Of a stretch of 38,048 nucleotides of DNA, positions 15,479 to 24,100 are shown in pieces. Within the stretch, counting starts at the first letter, position 1; the number at the start of each line of letters is the position of its first letter. Location of the stretch: assembly GCA_023459275.1 (NCBI GenBank), contig JAEWVC010000066.1:1-38048 (forward strand), in the 5' to 3' direction. Position numbers and translations under genes: made by a program. This DNA comes from Bacillota bacterium (GTDB lineage Bacteria; Bacillota; Clostridia; Christensenellales; Aristaeellaceae). The notes beneath the pieces are model-generated. The model made no database searches and was not told where the DNA came from. It saw only the letters and a program-made list of their open reading frames with translations.

Positions 15479-15709
15479 TGCGGCACCCGGGATGCGTTCA
15501 GGTTCTTCGTAAAAAGTTTTGAAAATCCGGGAAAAAGCCTCCTCCCCACATCCGTCCGTTCCTCTGACCGCCCTTGACAGCGCGCCGGGTTTGTGCTACC
15601 TTGCCTTTTGGCGGAAAAAACCGCCTGTTCCCGGCAAAGCAAAACCGTGCGCACCCTGTCACCCGGGCCGGAAACCGGATGAATGACTTCCCAAAGGAGG
15701 ATTTCCCCA
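15479..15709 (+). promoter_or_regulatory. Intergenic region with the mrp promoter
   Basis: TTGACA at 15574-15579 and TACCTT at 15597-15602 are separated by 17 bases. An AAAGGAGG site precedes ATG 15710. A GCGGAAAAAACCGC hairpin is present near 15611-15624 in the leader. No terminator with a clear T-tract was seen after the M56 gene, so some read-through is possible. Confidence 0.6.
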
Positions 15710-16540
15710 ATGCCTGACAATTGTACCTCCGACTGTTCCACCTGCGGCCAGAACTGTGCCGACCGAAAGAAAGAAAAAACCAGCTTTCTGGAAAAACCCC
15801 ACGAGCTGAGCCACATCAAAAAGGTGATCGGCGTAGTGAGCGGCAAGGGCGGCGTGGGCAAATCCATGGTCACCTCCCTGCTGGCGGTAGTCCTGCGCCG
15901 CATGGGATATAAAACCGCCGTCCTGGACGCGGATATCACCGGACCCTCCATCCCCCGGGCTTTCGGGCTGCATGAGCGCGCCTCCGGCAGCGAGGCGGGC
16001 CTGTTCCCGGTGATGAGCAAGACCGGCATCCCCATCATGTCCCTGAACCTGCTTACAGAAAACGAGACGGACCCGGTGGTGTGGCGCGGCCCCATCATCG
16101 CGGGGACGGTCAAGCAGTTCTGGACCGACGTCATCTGGGGGGACGTGGATTTTCTGTTTGTGGATATGCCTCCGGGGACGGGGGATGTGCCCCTGACCGT
16201 ATTCCAGTCCCTGCCGGTTGACGGCATCGTGCTGGTGACCACGCCCCAGGAACTGGTGACCATGATCGTGGAAAAGGCCGCCAACATGGCCGCCATGATG
16301 CAGGTGCCCATCCTTTCGCTGGTGGAAAACATGAGCTATGTGGTTTGCCCCGACTGCGGCAAAAAGTTCTCCGTGTTCGGCGACAGCCACGGGGAGCAGA
16401 CGGCGCAAAAGCACGGCATAGTTTCCTTCGACCGCCTGCCCATGGACCCGGCCCTTTCCGCCGCCTGCGACCAGGGCCGCGTGGAGTGGGTGCAGGGGGA
16501 TTATCTGAAGCAGGTTGCCGACGGGCTGAAAGAGCTGTAA
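15710..16540 (+). CDS. Mrp/NBP35-family ATP-binding iron-sulfur carrier (ApbC-like)
   Basis: The protein has 276 residues. P-loop ATPases of this family carry and transfer Fe-S clusters to target proteins in the cytoplasm. The deviant Walker A SGKGGVGKSMV (44-54), the switch VLDADITGPSIP and VDMPPGTGDV (151-160) are intact. The conserved CPDCGKK (Cys213, Cys216) would bridge a cluster across the dimer. The N-terminus carries CTSDCSTCGQNC (Cys5, 9, 12, 16), a ferredoxin-like cysteine cluster seen in Mrp of many anaerobes; the start at 15710 keeps this motif close to the N-terminus and has an AAAGGAGG site. No DUF59 domain is present. It is monocistronic as far as seen. Confidence 0.92.
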   Translation: MPDNCTSDCSTCGQNCADRKKEKTSFLEKPHELSHIKKVIGVVSGKGGVGKSMVTSLLAVVLRRMGYKTAVLDADITGPSIPRAFGLHERASGSEAGLFPVMSKTGIPIMSLNLLTENETDPVVWRGPIIAGTVKQFWTDVIWGDVDFLFVDMPPGTGDVPLTVFQSLPVDGIVLVTTPQELVTMIVEKAANMAAMMQVPILSLVENMSYVVCPDCGKKFSVFGDSHGEQTAQKHGIVSFDRLPMDPALSAACDQGRVEWVQGDYLKQVADGLKEL

Positions 16541-16602
16541 GGAAAACAGATGCAAAACGAGCCGGAAGGCTCTGCGGCGGTTTGCCGGAACCGCCTTGCC
16601 AT

Positions 16603-16642
16603 ACCGGCCTGCACAGGAGCCGCCGCTCCTATGCAGGCCGGT
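16603..16642. terminator. Long hairpin after mrp
   Basis: Arms ACCGGCCTGCA (16603-16613) and TGCAGGCCGGT (16632-16642) pair perfectly, with an inner AGGAG/CTCCT stem. A second hairpin, GGCGGTT/AACCGCC, precedes it (16577-16596). The main hairpin is followed by AAAAATTT rather than a T-tract, so it may act as an mRNA 3' end or structural barrier rather than a textbook terminator. Confidence 0.45.
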
Positions 16643-16660
16643 AAAAATTTACTGGAAGGG

Positions 16661-16688
16661 TTGACAAATCAAAAAAACGGGATATACT
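16661..16688 (+). promoter_or_regulatory. Promoter of the PIG-L deacetylase gene
   Basis: TTGACA (16661-16666) and TATACT (16683-16688) have a 16-base spacer; all but one base fits consensus. It drives a long leader of about 310 bases before ATG 17004. A weaker pair, TTGACG with TTAATA, lies shortly downstream (about 16703-16732). Confidence 0.7.
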
Positions 16689-16694
16689 TGGAAT

Positions 16695-17003
16695 TGATTT
16701 TTTTGACGTATTTATTTGCGACATGTTAATAACTTGGATAACGAACAATTAAAAGCATCACATTTTATAGAATACTTCTATTTTATGAAGAAAAACCGCA
16801 AAGTTAGTTGCAAGATGAAAATAATTTGGCCTGAAAAATCGGGAGAACAGATGGCTCGGGGATGGCCGGCTCAGCCGGAAAAACCAAGGTACGCCTGCTA
16901 TAGGCTGCAAAAGGGACGAAGGGGTGCAACCAGGTATAGAAAGGAGGATAGGGGAAAAGCACAAAGGGAGGTAAGAGGCTTGTCAAGATGGAAAGGAGAG
17001 AGG
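16695..17003 (+). other. Long AT-rich to purine-rich leader before the PIG-L gene
   Basis: About 310 bases separate the promoter from the start codon. The first half (to about 16850) is much richer in A and T than its surroundings and includes the hairpin ATAGAA-TAC-TTCTAT. The second half is purine-rich, with a CCGGCT/AGCCGG hairpin near 16868-16880 and several AGGAGG/GGGAGG blocks. No known riboswitch was recognised. An in-frame upstream extension of the gene would translate it, but its composition is unlike protein. Confidence 0.4.
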
Positions 17004-19511
17004 ATGGGAAAAATGAAATACCGGAAAGTTGTGGGGATGCTTTTGTGTATCATGCTGGCAGGTAACGGCCTTTTTGCCGCGGGTGCGGCAAGTCTTCCCG
17101 CGCCGCCCAAGGACAGCGGGATCATCACCCTGCTCAAGGCGGTCCGTCCGCTTGGCACCATCGCGTCCGTTCTGAACAGCGCGGTGCATCCGGATGACGA
17201 GCAGAGCGCCATGCTGGCGGCCCTGGGGCTGGGCCAGGGAGTGGACACCGTCATCCTCAACGTAACCCGGGGCCAGGGCGGGCAAAACGCCATCGGCCCG
17301 GAATACCATAACGCCATGGGCGTGCTGCGCACCATGGAAATGGCCCAAAACGTGAAGGTCCTCAATACCCGCAACGAATGGGGGCGGTATGATTTTGACA
17401 GCCCCTGCATGGATTACGGCTTCTCGAAGATGTGGGAGGAAGCCGAGGAGCTGTGGGACTTTGACTACATCGCCGATTACCTTGCGCTGAACATCCGGCG
17501 GTACCGTCCTCAGATCTGCGTCCACCACGCGCAGAACATCCGCACGGAGCACGGCCAGCACCAGGCCATGTACATCACCTTTCAGATGGGCATTGAACGT
17601 GCCGCGGATGAAAGCCGTGATTACGGCGGGCTGCCCGCCTACCAGGTACCCAAGGTATACGAGCGGAGCAGCGCGGCGGATCAGACGGTTACCGTGGACG
17701 TAGGGGCCTATGACCCATGGTATGGCCAGACATACAACCAGATTGCCCAGTACGCCCGTTCCTTCCACGCGTGCCAGGGCATGGGCGGCAACCCCTTCCC
17801 GGAAGCCGCTTCCGCCTATTACATGATGACCAACGAAGGCGCGCAGAAAATCAAGAACGCGGGGCAGGAAGCGTCCTTCTTCCAGGGGCTGCCCTATGAC
17901 TTTGACGACTATGCGAAGCTTGTGAAGGACGAGGCCGTAAGTTCCCTGCTGATGGCGGTACAGGCCGATTACCGCGCGGTTGACGCTGCGTTCCCGGACA
18001 ACGGCGCCGTGTTCGCCGCCCTGACAGCCATGCAGGCGGATGTGCAAAAGGCCATTGCGGCTGTGGCGGCGTCCGCCGTGATGACGGATGATGAAAAGTA
18101 TGACGCCTCTTTCCTGCTGGGCAGGAAGCTTGAGCAGCTTGGCCAGGCTTTCGCCGCGGCGGATGCCGTTTCCGTCCGTGTGATCATGGACGATTACGAA
18201 ATCGTGCCGGGCCAGGAAGCAAACGTTTCGGTGCGGGTCTACCAGGGCGCGGGGGATGCGCTTAAGCTTACCGGTGTCACCCTGAATCTCCCGGACGGGT
18301 GGACCGTTGTCAAGGGCGAACAGGAAGGCGCCCTGGGGAACAACCAGACCGTGATCCAGCATTTTACCATCAGCGCCGGCGACACGGCGGAACTGTACAA
18401 CGCTTTCCACGGCGATGCCCTGAGTGCTGCCGCCAGCTTTGCAAACGGCTTTGAGGCCTATGGCAAGCCGGAGAACACCTTTGCCCTCCTGCCCGAATTC
18501 TCCGTGGAGATGGGCGTTGGCAAGGTGGCGCTGAACACCGCCAGGGAGCTTGCACCCACCAAGCACGCCGTGAAGGTGACCAACCTGTCCCCCAAGAGCA
18601 CGGAGGCCACGGTGTCCATTCAGGCTCCCCAGGGATGGACGGTTTCTCCCGAAAGCGTCAAGGATAGCTTTGCTCCCGGCGAGGCGAAGATCTTCGAATT
18701 TGAAATCACGGCGCCCAAGCAGGTGGCCGGGGGGGCTTATGAGATCAGGGGGGTTGTACAGGGCGAGCGGGAAAACTCGCTGACGGTCCAGACCATCGAG
18801 TACCCCCATATCGACAAAGCCTTCTATCTCTACGGCTCGGTAAGCACCATCCAGGCTTTCCCCCTGGAATATGATGAAGGCCTGAAGATCGGCTATATCT
18901 CCTCCGGCAGCGATACCGTGGGCGAGACCCTTCAGATGCTGGGTATGGACGTTACCTTCCTTGGCGAGGAGGATGTCCGTTTTTCAGACCTTACCCAGTA
19001 TGACACCATCGTTACCGGGATCAGGGCGTACAAGCAGCTTGGTTGGCTGAAGGACGTGAACGCCAACCTGCTGGCCTATGCCGAAGGCGGCGGCAACCTG
19101 GTCATCCAGTACCATACCGCCGGCGACGGCTATACGGCCGACCTGGCGCCCTATCCCCTCAAGGTGGGAACGCCTTCCCTGGCCTGGCGCGTTACCAGGG
19201 AGGATTCGCCCGTAACGGTGCTTTTGCCCGACCACCCCATTCTCAACACCCCGAACAAGCTGGACGATACCGCCTGGGACGGCTGGGTTCAGGAGCGCTC
19301 GCTGTATATCCCCATGGAGTGGGACAGCGCGTATAAGACGCCTATCCGCAGCGGCCTTGTATCCCAGGAAGGCGCGGAGTACGATGGGCAGATTCTGACA
19401 GCCGATTACGGCAAAGGGCACTTTACCTATACGGCCATTGTGTTCTTCCGCCAGGTGCCCGGCCTTGTACCCGGCGGCGTGCAGCTGTTTGCCAACATCC
19501 TTTCCCAATAA
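17004..19511 (+). CDS. Secreted PIG-L (LmbE-type) deacetylase with NEW3 and C-terminal amidotransferase-like domains
   Basis: The protein has 835 residues from ATG 17004, which has an AAAGGAGAG site and opens a signal peptide (MKYRKVVGMLLCIMLAGNGLFAAGAA). Residues about 45-300 are a PIG-L zinc de-N-acetylase: HPDDEQSAM (62-70), TRGQGGQN, NEWGRYDFDSP and EHGQHQAM (His183, His186) supply the metal site. The family removes acetyl groups from GlcNAc-type sugars. Two beta-sandwich regions follow; the second (about 515-589; VKVTNLSPKSTEATVSIQAPQGWTV) is a NEW3-type domain. Residues about 611-832 look like a ThuA/amidotransferase fold (LKIGYISSGSDTVGETLQML, AYAEGGGNLVIQYHT) without a clear catalytic Cys. 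It is likely exported to act on surface or dietary glycans. The substrate is unknown. A terminator follows. Confidence 0.88.
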   Translation: MGKMKYRKVVGMLLCIMLAGNGLFAAGAASLPAPPKDSGIITLLKAVRPLGTIASVLNSAVHPDDEQSAMLAALGLGQGVDTVILNVTRGQGGQNAIGPEYHNAMGVLRTMEMAQNVKVLNTRNEWGRYDFDSPCMDYGFSKMWEEAEELWDFDYIADYLALNIRRYRPQICVHHAQNIRTEHGQHQAMYITFQMGIERAADESRDYGGLPAYQVPKVYERSSAADQTVTVDVGAYDPWYGQTYNQIAQYARSFHACQGMGGNPFPEAASAYYMMTNEGAQKIKNAGQEASFFQGLPYDFDDYAKLVKDEAVSSLLMAVQADYRAVDAAFPDNGAVFAALTAMQADVQKAIAAVAASAVMTDDEKYDASFLLGRKLEQLGQAFAAADAVSVRVIMDDYEIVPGQEANVSVRVYQGAGDALKLTGVTLNLPDGWTVVKGEQEGALGNNQTVIQHFTISAGDTAELYNAFHGDALSAAASFANGFEAYGKPENTFALLPEFSVEMGVGKVALNTARELAPTKHAVKVTNLSPKSTEATVSIQAPQGWTVSPESVKDSFAPGEAKIFEFEITAPKQVAGGAYEIRGVVQGERENSLTVQTIEYPHIDKAFYLYGSVSTIQAFPLEYDEGLKIGYISSGSDTVGETLQMLGMDVTFLGEEDVRFSDLTQYDTIVTGIRAYKQLGWLKDVNANLLAYAEGGGNLVIQYHTAGDGYTADLAPYPLKVGTPSLAWRVTREDSPVTVLLPDHPILNTPNKLDDTAWDGWVQERSLYIPMEWDSAYKTPIRSGLVSQEGAEYDGQILTADYGKGHFTYTAIVFFRQVPGLVPGGVQLFANILSQ

Positions 19512-19540
19512 AACCAATTTCCAATCTGCATACCGGCAGG

Positions 19541-19600
19541 GCTGCCGCGCCGCTCACGGCCAACAAGCGCTGTGGAAGGCGCGGCGGCCTTTCTTTTTCG
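19541..19600 (+). terminator. Intrinsic terminator of the PIG-L gene
   Basis: GCCGCGCC (19544-19551) pairs with GGCGCGGC (19578-19585), followed by GGCCTTTCTTTTT. This separates the deacetylase transcript from the ROK gene. Confidence 0.7.
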
Positions 19601-19644
19601 GCCGGCCCCGTCCGCCCGCGTCTCCCGGGAGGAACGCTTCCGCG

Positions 19645-19685
19645 AAGGCATATGCCTATGCTATAATAGCCAAAATAAGGCATAT
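19645..19685 (+). promoter_or_regulatory. ROK gene promoter with repeated AAGGCATAT operator-like motif
   Basis: The -10 box is TATAAT at 19662-19667; the -35 is poor, which suits a regulated promoter. GGCATATGCC (19647-19656) is a perfect palindrome just upstream, and AAGGCATAT occurs again at 19677-19685, 32 bases from the first copy, so the motif brackets the -10 box. Autoregulation by the ROK protein is a reasonable inference. Confidence 0.55.
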
Positions 19686-19726
19686 CTGGGGAAATGGCCA
19701 TGATATCCTTTGAAAGGGGTCTTCGT

Positions 19727-20899
19727 GTGAAACCTGTTACCGCCAATGACATGCGGGACATTAACCGGACATGCATTCTGGAATATCTGCGGCAAAACGG
19801 CAAGGCTTCCAGGTCCCAAATCGCTTATGACCTGTCCCTCAGCCTTTCCAGCGTGGTTAGGATCACCGATGAGCTGATGGAGGAAAAGCTGATCTGCCTG
19901 CAGGGGGAGTATGAGTTCAGCGGCGGCAGAAGAAGGCCGCTGATTGAGCTGGATGCCGACAGGAATGTGGTCGCGTCCGCCACGCTGGGGGGACAAAGCG
20001 CCCAGGCCTGTATCTGCGATATGCTGGGGAATATTCTGTATAGCGAAACGCTGGAGCATCATGCCAAGGGTGAGGAGTGCATCCTTTTTCTGCAAGGGAT
20101 GATCGACAGGGCGCTAAAGTCCGTCAGCAGCGGGAAAATCGTCCGCGGCATCTCCATCGGCGTGCCGGGCATCGTGCATGACGCCAACCGGGTCATGGCG
20201 GCGCCTGCCATCGGGATGGACGGCTGTATGCTGGCCGACGCGCTGGCGCCCCACTATCCTTATCCGGTTTTTGTGGAAAACGATGTGAACCTGGCCGCTC
20301 TTGGAGAGCTGTGGTTCGGATACGGGAAATCCTGCACCAGCCTGCTGTACATCCATATCGGCACCCTCATCGGCATGGGCATTGTGCTTGACCGGTTTAT
20401 TTTCCGCGGAACGCATCATGGCGCAGGGGAACTTGGCTATATGCTTCTTGACAGCGGCGAACTGAAAAACGAATATCCCAATCTTGGGGCTTTGGAGGGA
20501 AAACTGTCCGGCTACGGATTGCAATTGCAGGCGAAAGAGAAGATGGAAAAGCTGGGGCGGTACCATGAAGCTTCCATGGTTACCGCCGAGGAGCTGTTTA
20601 AGCTTGCGCAAAGAGAGGGCTGGGCGCAGGCCATTGTCCAGGAATTTGAGGAAAAGCTCGCCCTGGTCGTCATTGCCATCTCGGCGCTGCTTGATCCGGC
20701 GATCATCGTTCTGGGGGGCGGCGTTATGAAAAGCGCCGGAAAGGATATGCCGGTGATCCGCGGCTATGTGGCGAACAAGACGCCCAACCCCATCCGCCTT
20801 GAGCACTCCAGCCTTGGGCAGGACGCAAGGATACTGGGTGGGTATGTGAATATATTTCATCATGTGACCCGGTATGGCGTATACCGCGAATCGGTGTGA
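19727..20899 (+). CDS. ROK-family transcriptional regulator (NagC/XylR type)
   Basis: The protein has 390 residues from GTG 19727, chosen because an AAAGGGG site precedes it and family members begin just before the NRxxIL helix; ATG 19694 would add 11 residues. Residues about 8-60 form a winged helix (NRTCILEYLRQNGKASRSQIAYDLSLS). The ROK domain (about 75-385) keeps the sugar-site Asp186 in ENDVNLAALGE. The N-terminal phosphate loop is degenerate (ATLGGQSAQA in place of DIGGT), as expected for a regulator, not a kinase. The zinc motif is lost: GAGELGY has Tyr for His, and the CxCGxxGC cysteines are absent. It probably binds a sugar and controls itself plus neighbouring surface genes; that link is inferred from position only. 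Confidence 0.85.
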   Translation: MKPVTANDMRDINRTCILEYLRQNGKASRSQIAYDLSLSLSSVVRITDELMEEKLICLQGEYEFSGGRRRPLIELDADRNVVASATLGGQSAQACICDMLGNILYSETLEHHAKGEECILFLQGMIDRALKSVSSGKIVRGISIGVPGIVHDANRVMAAPAIGMDGCMLADALAPHYPYPVFVENDVNLAALGELWFGYGKSCTSLLYIHIGTLIGMGIVLDRFIFRGTHHGAGELGYMLLDSGELKNEYPNLGALEGKLSGYGLQLQAKEKMEKLGRYHEASMVTAEELFKLAQREGWAQAIVQEFEEKLALVVIAISALLDPAIIVLGGGVMKSAGKDMPVIRGYVANKTPNPIRLEHSSLGQDARILGGYVNIFHHVTRYGVYRESV

Positions 20900-20997
20900 A
20901 AAAAACGGCGGGATGCCTGGCATAAGCCCGCGGGCTGGCCGGGCGGCCCGTACGAAAAAAAGCTGGCCGGGACCAATGTATAACAGGAAGGCGCCGT

Positions 20998-21030
20998 GCC
21001 GCGGAAATAGGCCGCGGCCGGTGTTTTTTA
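20998..21030 (+). terminator. First terminator after the ROK gene
   Basis: GCCGCGG (20998-21004) and CCGCGGC (21012-21018) form a stem around an AAATAG loop; GGTG and a six-T run (21024-21029) follow. Confidence 0.7.
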
Positions 21031-21035
21031 TTCCT

Positions 21036-21060
21036 CCCGGGCATGGCCCGGCTCTTTTTT
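21036..21060 (+). terminator. Second terminator after the ROK gene
   Basis: CCGGGC-ATG-GCCCGG (21037-21051) is followed by CTCTTTTTT. It is a classical intrinsic terminator. The two in tandem isolate the large surface-protein gene. Confidence 0.75.
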
Positions 21061-21070
21061 GCGCTTTCCG

Positions 21071-21134
21071 TTGACAAATAGAACATGCCCTATTATGATG
21101 TGAATTAGTGCATATTGGCGATTTCTGCCATATG
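21071..21134 (+). promoter_or_regulatory. Promoter and inverted repeat before the large surface-protein gene
   Basis: TTGACA (21071-21076), a 17-base spacer and TATGAT (21094-21099) form an almost perfect promoter. Just past the expected start, CATATTGGC (21111-21119) and GCCATATG (21127-21134) make an inverted repeat with one unpaired T and a 7-base centre. It is well placed as a repressor operator or as a 5' RNA hairpin. The ribosome binding site AGGGGAAG lies before ATG 21176. Confidence 0.7.
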
Positions 21135-21175
21135 TTCCATGAGCCCATCAGCGAGGAAAGGAACAGGGGAAGACA

Positions 21176-24100
21176 ATGAAAAGGAAACGTCTGTCTGCCG
21201 CCATTTTGTCCTGCGTACTTTTATCGGGGGTCCTCATGGGACTGACCGCCGCGCCGTCCCTCGCGGCAGGCCCTGACAAAATTTATTTTGTGGACAGGGC
21301 AGACTATACAGTCGTTCGCGCCAGCATCACGGATGGATCGGGGCAGGAAACGGTTTATACAACCGCCACCGGATCGCCAAAGAGCGTCGCGGTGGACGCG
21401 GCCTCAGGCCTTCTGTATATTTCAGATGTTCAGGCGACCACAAATTACATCTATAAATCCAACCTGGACGGCACCAACCGGACAGCGCTTTTAAGCAGCG
21501 TATATGCCAATGACATCGCTATCGACGCGGTCCACGGAAAGATTTATTTCACGGAGGGGCAAACCGTCGGCGGTGATGCAACAACCCATTACCGCGTGTG
21601 CTGGGCAAACCTTTCCGATGGATCGGGCATGGCGGGGATATACGCCAGCCCGTTAGGAACGCCAAGCAGCATCGCGGTGGACCCGGCGGGCGGACACATC
21701 TATTTTTCCGAGCCCGACGTTACAGTCGGCAAAATATACAGGGCGAATCTTGACGGCTCCGGTGTGACAACGCTCATAACAGGCGTCTATGCCAAAGATA
21801 TTGCCATTGATACGGTGCATGGCAAAATCTATTTTACGGAATCGCAAGATGTCGGCGAGGATAAGACTACCCACTACCGCGTATGCTGGGCGAACCTCTC
21901 CGACGGGTCGGGCATGGCGCAGATCTATTACAGCAATACCGGCTCGCCGGAAGGAATCGCCGTGGACCCGGCCGGGTATGTGTATTTTTCCGATCCCCTG
22001 GACGCGGCGGTTTTCAGGACCAGCCTGAGCGGCTCGGGGACCACCGCGATCGTATCCGGGGTGAACCCTGTCGATCTGGCGATTCCCCTTTCTTCAGACA
22101 CCACGCCTCCCGCTTTGACGGCGGGAACGGTAAGCCGCACAAGCGATGCGGCCGCCACCGTGACCTTTACTTCCGGTGAGGCCGGCCTGTATTATTATCA
22201 GGTGGTGGCCGACGGTGCATCCGCGCCCACCGTGGATACCACCGGTGCGGGCACGGCCTGCATTTTAGGGCCGAACAGCATCAGCCTGTTAAGCCTTACG
22301 GCGGGGGCCAAGGACATTTACATCAAGGCCAAGGACGCGGCGGGCAACGTGAGCACCGCCCTGAAAATGGATATCCCGGCCTATGTTCCCCCCAACACCT
22401 CCCCCAGCTTCCCGGGCGGAGCCGCTTCCCTGACGGTGGCGGAATACACCCACAGCAATGACGTAAAAGCCCTTTTACACGCAAGCGATACGGACGCGGG
22501 CCAGACGCTGACCTGGACGCAGCATACGGCCCCCGCCCACGGCACCCTTTCAATCAGCGGCGCCACGGCTTCCTCCGGCGGCACGGACATCACCCCGGGC
22601 GGGACCATCACCTATACCCCGGCCGCAGGATATACGGGCAGCGACAGCTTTACCGTTGCGGTAAGCGATGGGACGGCCTCCGCCACCTGCGCGGTGAGCG
22701 TAACGGTGAAGGCCGCGGACAAAAGCTACACCGTTCCCGCGGGGGACTTTGTGGAAATGGACGTCAACGATTACAGCGGCATCGCCGATGTCACCTCCCC
22801 CAACGCCTCTTATTATTATGTGGATTTCTCCCAGCCATCCGACGGCACGCATACCGGGGAACTGTACCATTTCTACGGGGAGACATGGTATTTACGGACA
22901 TATGCCAACGGCTGGTCTACGGGTCTTGCCCTGACCACCAATGACGACAAGATCCGCTTCACAGCATTGGAGATGGGGATCTACACCTTCCAGGTGCAGG
23001 TCAACGACACGGACATCGGCAAGCGCGAGCTGCGCACCATCAAGGTGACGGTCACGGACGGCACCCCGCCCACGGTGTTAAGCGGAGCCATCACCGCGTC
23101 GGACATCACGCAGACAGGCGCCACCCTCTCCTGGAGCAAGGCCACGGACGATCTGGATGCGCAGTCCGCGCTCCAGTACCTGGTCTATAGGTCCGGCAGC
23201 GGCAACCTTACCAGCGTTGAAAATACCGAACTGTATGGCACGCCGGTTGGCAGCTATGCCTCCGATATCGCCGGCAAGGCCGTTTTTGGGCTTTCGGCGG
23301 GGACCTCCTACTATTTCAACGTGATCGTCAAGGACCAGGCCGGCAATACATCCTGCTATACGCAAAAACAGGTGGTTACATTAGCCGCCACGGGGACGGC
23401 CACCTACAATACAAACCTTGTGTTCAACGGGGACGCCGAGGCCGACAATTCCGTGATGGTGGGCTGGACGGCCACAGGCTCCGTTTTCATGGTGCTGACG
23501 CCGGAATCCGGATATATCCCGGACCCGCTTTCTTCAAACGGCGGCAACGTGTTCGACTATTATCCGACGGCGGCCCAGTCGGAAAGCATCTATCAGGAGA
23601 TCGATGTTTCCAATCTGTCCGCGGATGTGGACGCGGGCGTGGTCAATGTGTCGGTCAGCGCGTATGCCAGAAGGCGCCATTCTGTTACCGTGAACATGGT
23701 CAAGCTGGAGCTCCTAAGCAGCACCAACAGCGTGCTGGGAACCTATTCGGCCAGCGGAACAAAACCGGACCTGGACATGAGCTGGGAAACGCTCACCATC
23801 CAACAGGATGCTCTTGCTTCCGGCACGCGCAGGCTGCGGGTCACCCTGTATGCCCAGATCGGAGAAACCGAACCCCTCGGAGACTTTGTTGAGTTTGACG
23901 GCGTCGGTTTGATCCTTTCCAAGGAGGCTGTTCCGCCCCTGCTGACCCAGGGAACCGTGAGCCGTACCAGCGACGCCGCCGCCACCGTGACCTTTACCTC
24001 CAATGAGGCGGGAGGATACTACTATACCGTCGCGGCAGCCAGCGATCCCGCGCCCATGCTGGATGTTGGGGGCGCGGGCACCGCCTGCACCACCTCCGCG

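Noticed and set aside
16798..16930. Cyclic-di-GMP riboswitch because of ACCGCAAAG
   Set aside because: The paired GGCAAACC and tetraloop elements of the GEMM class are not present.
16716..17003. N-terminal extension of the PIG-L protein by 96 residues
   Set aside because: It would bury the signal peptide, its composition follows the AT-rich and purine-rich leader, and ATG 17004 has its own ribosome binding site.
16983..18809. 608-codon minus-strand frame opposite the PIG-L gene
   Set aside because: The plus strand carries a signal peptide and complete PIG-L motifs; the minus frame has no recognisable start signal or domain.
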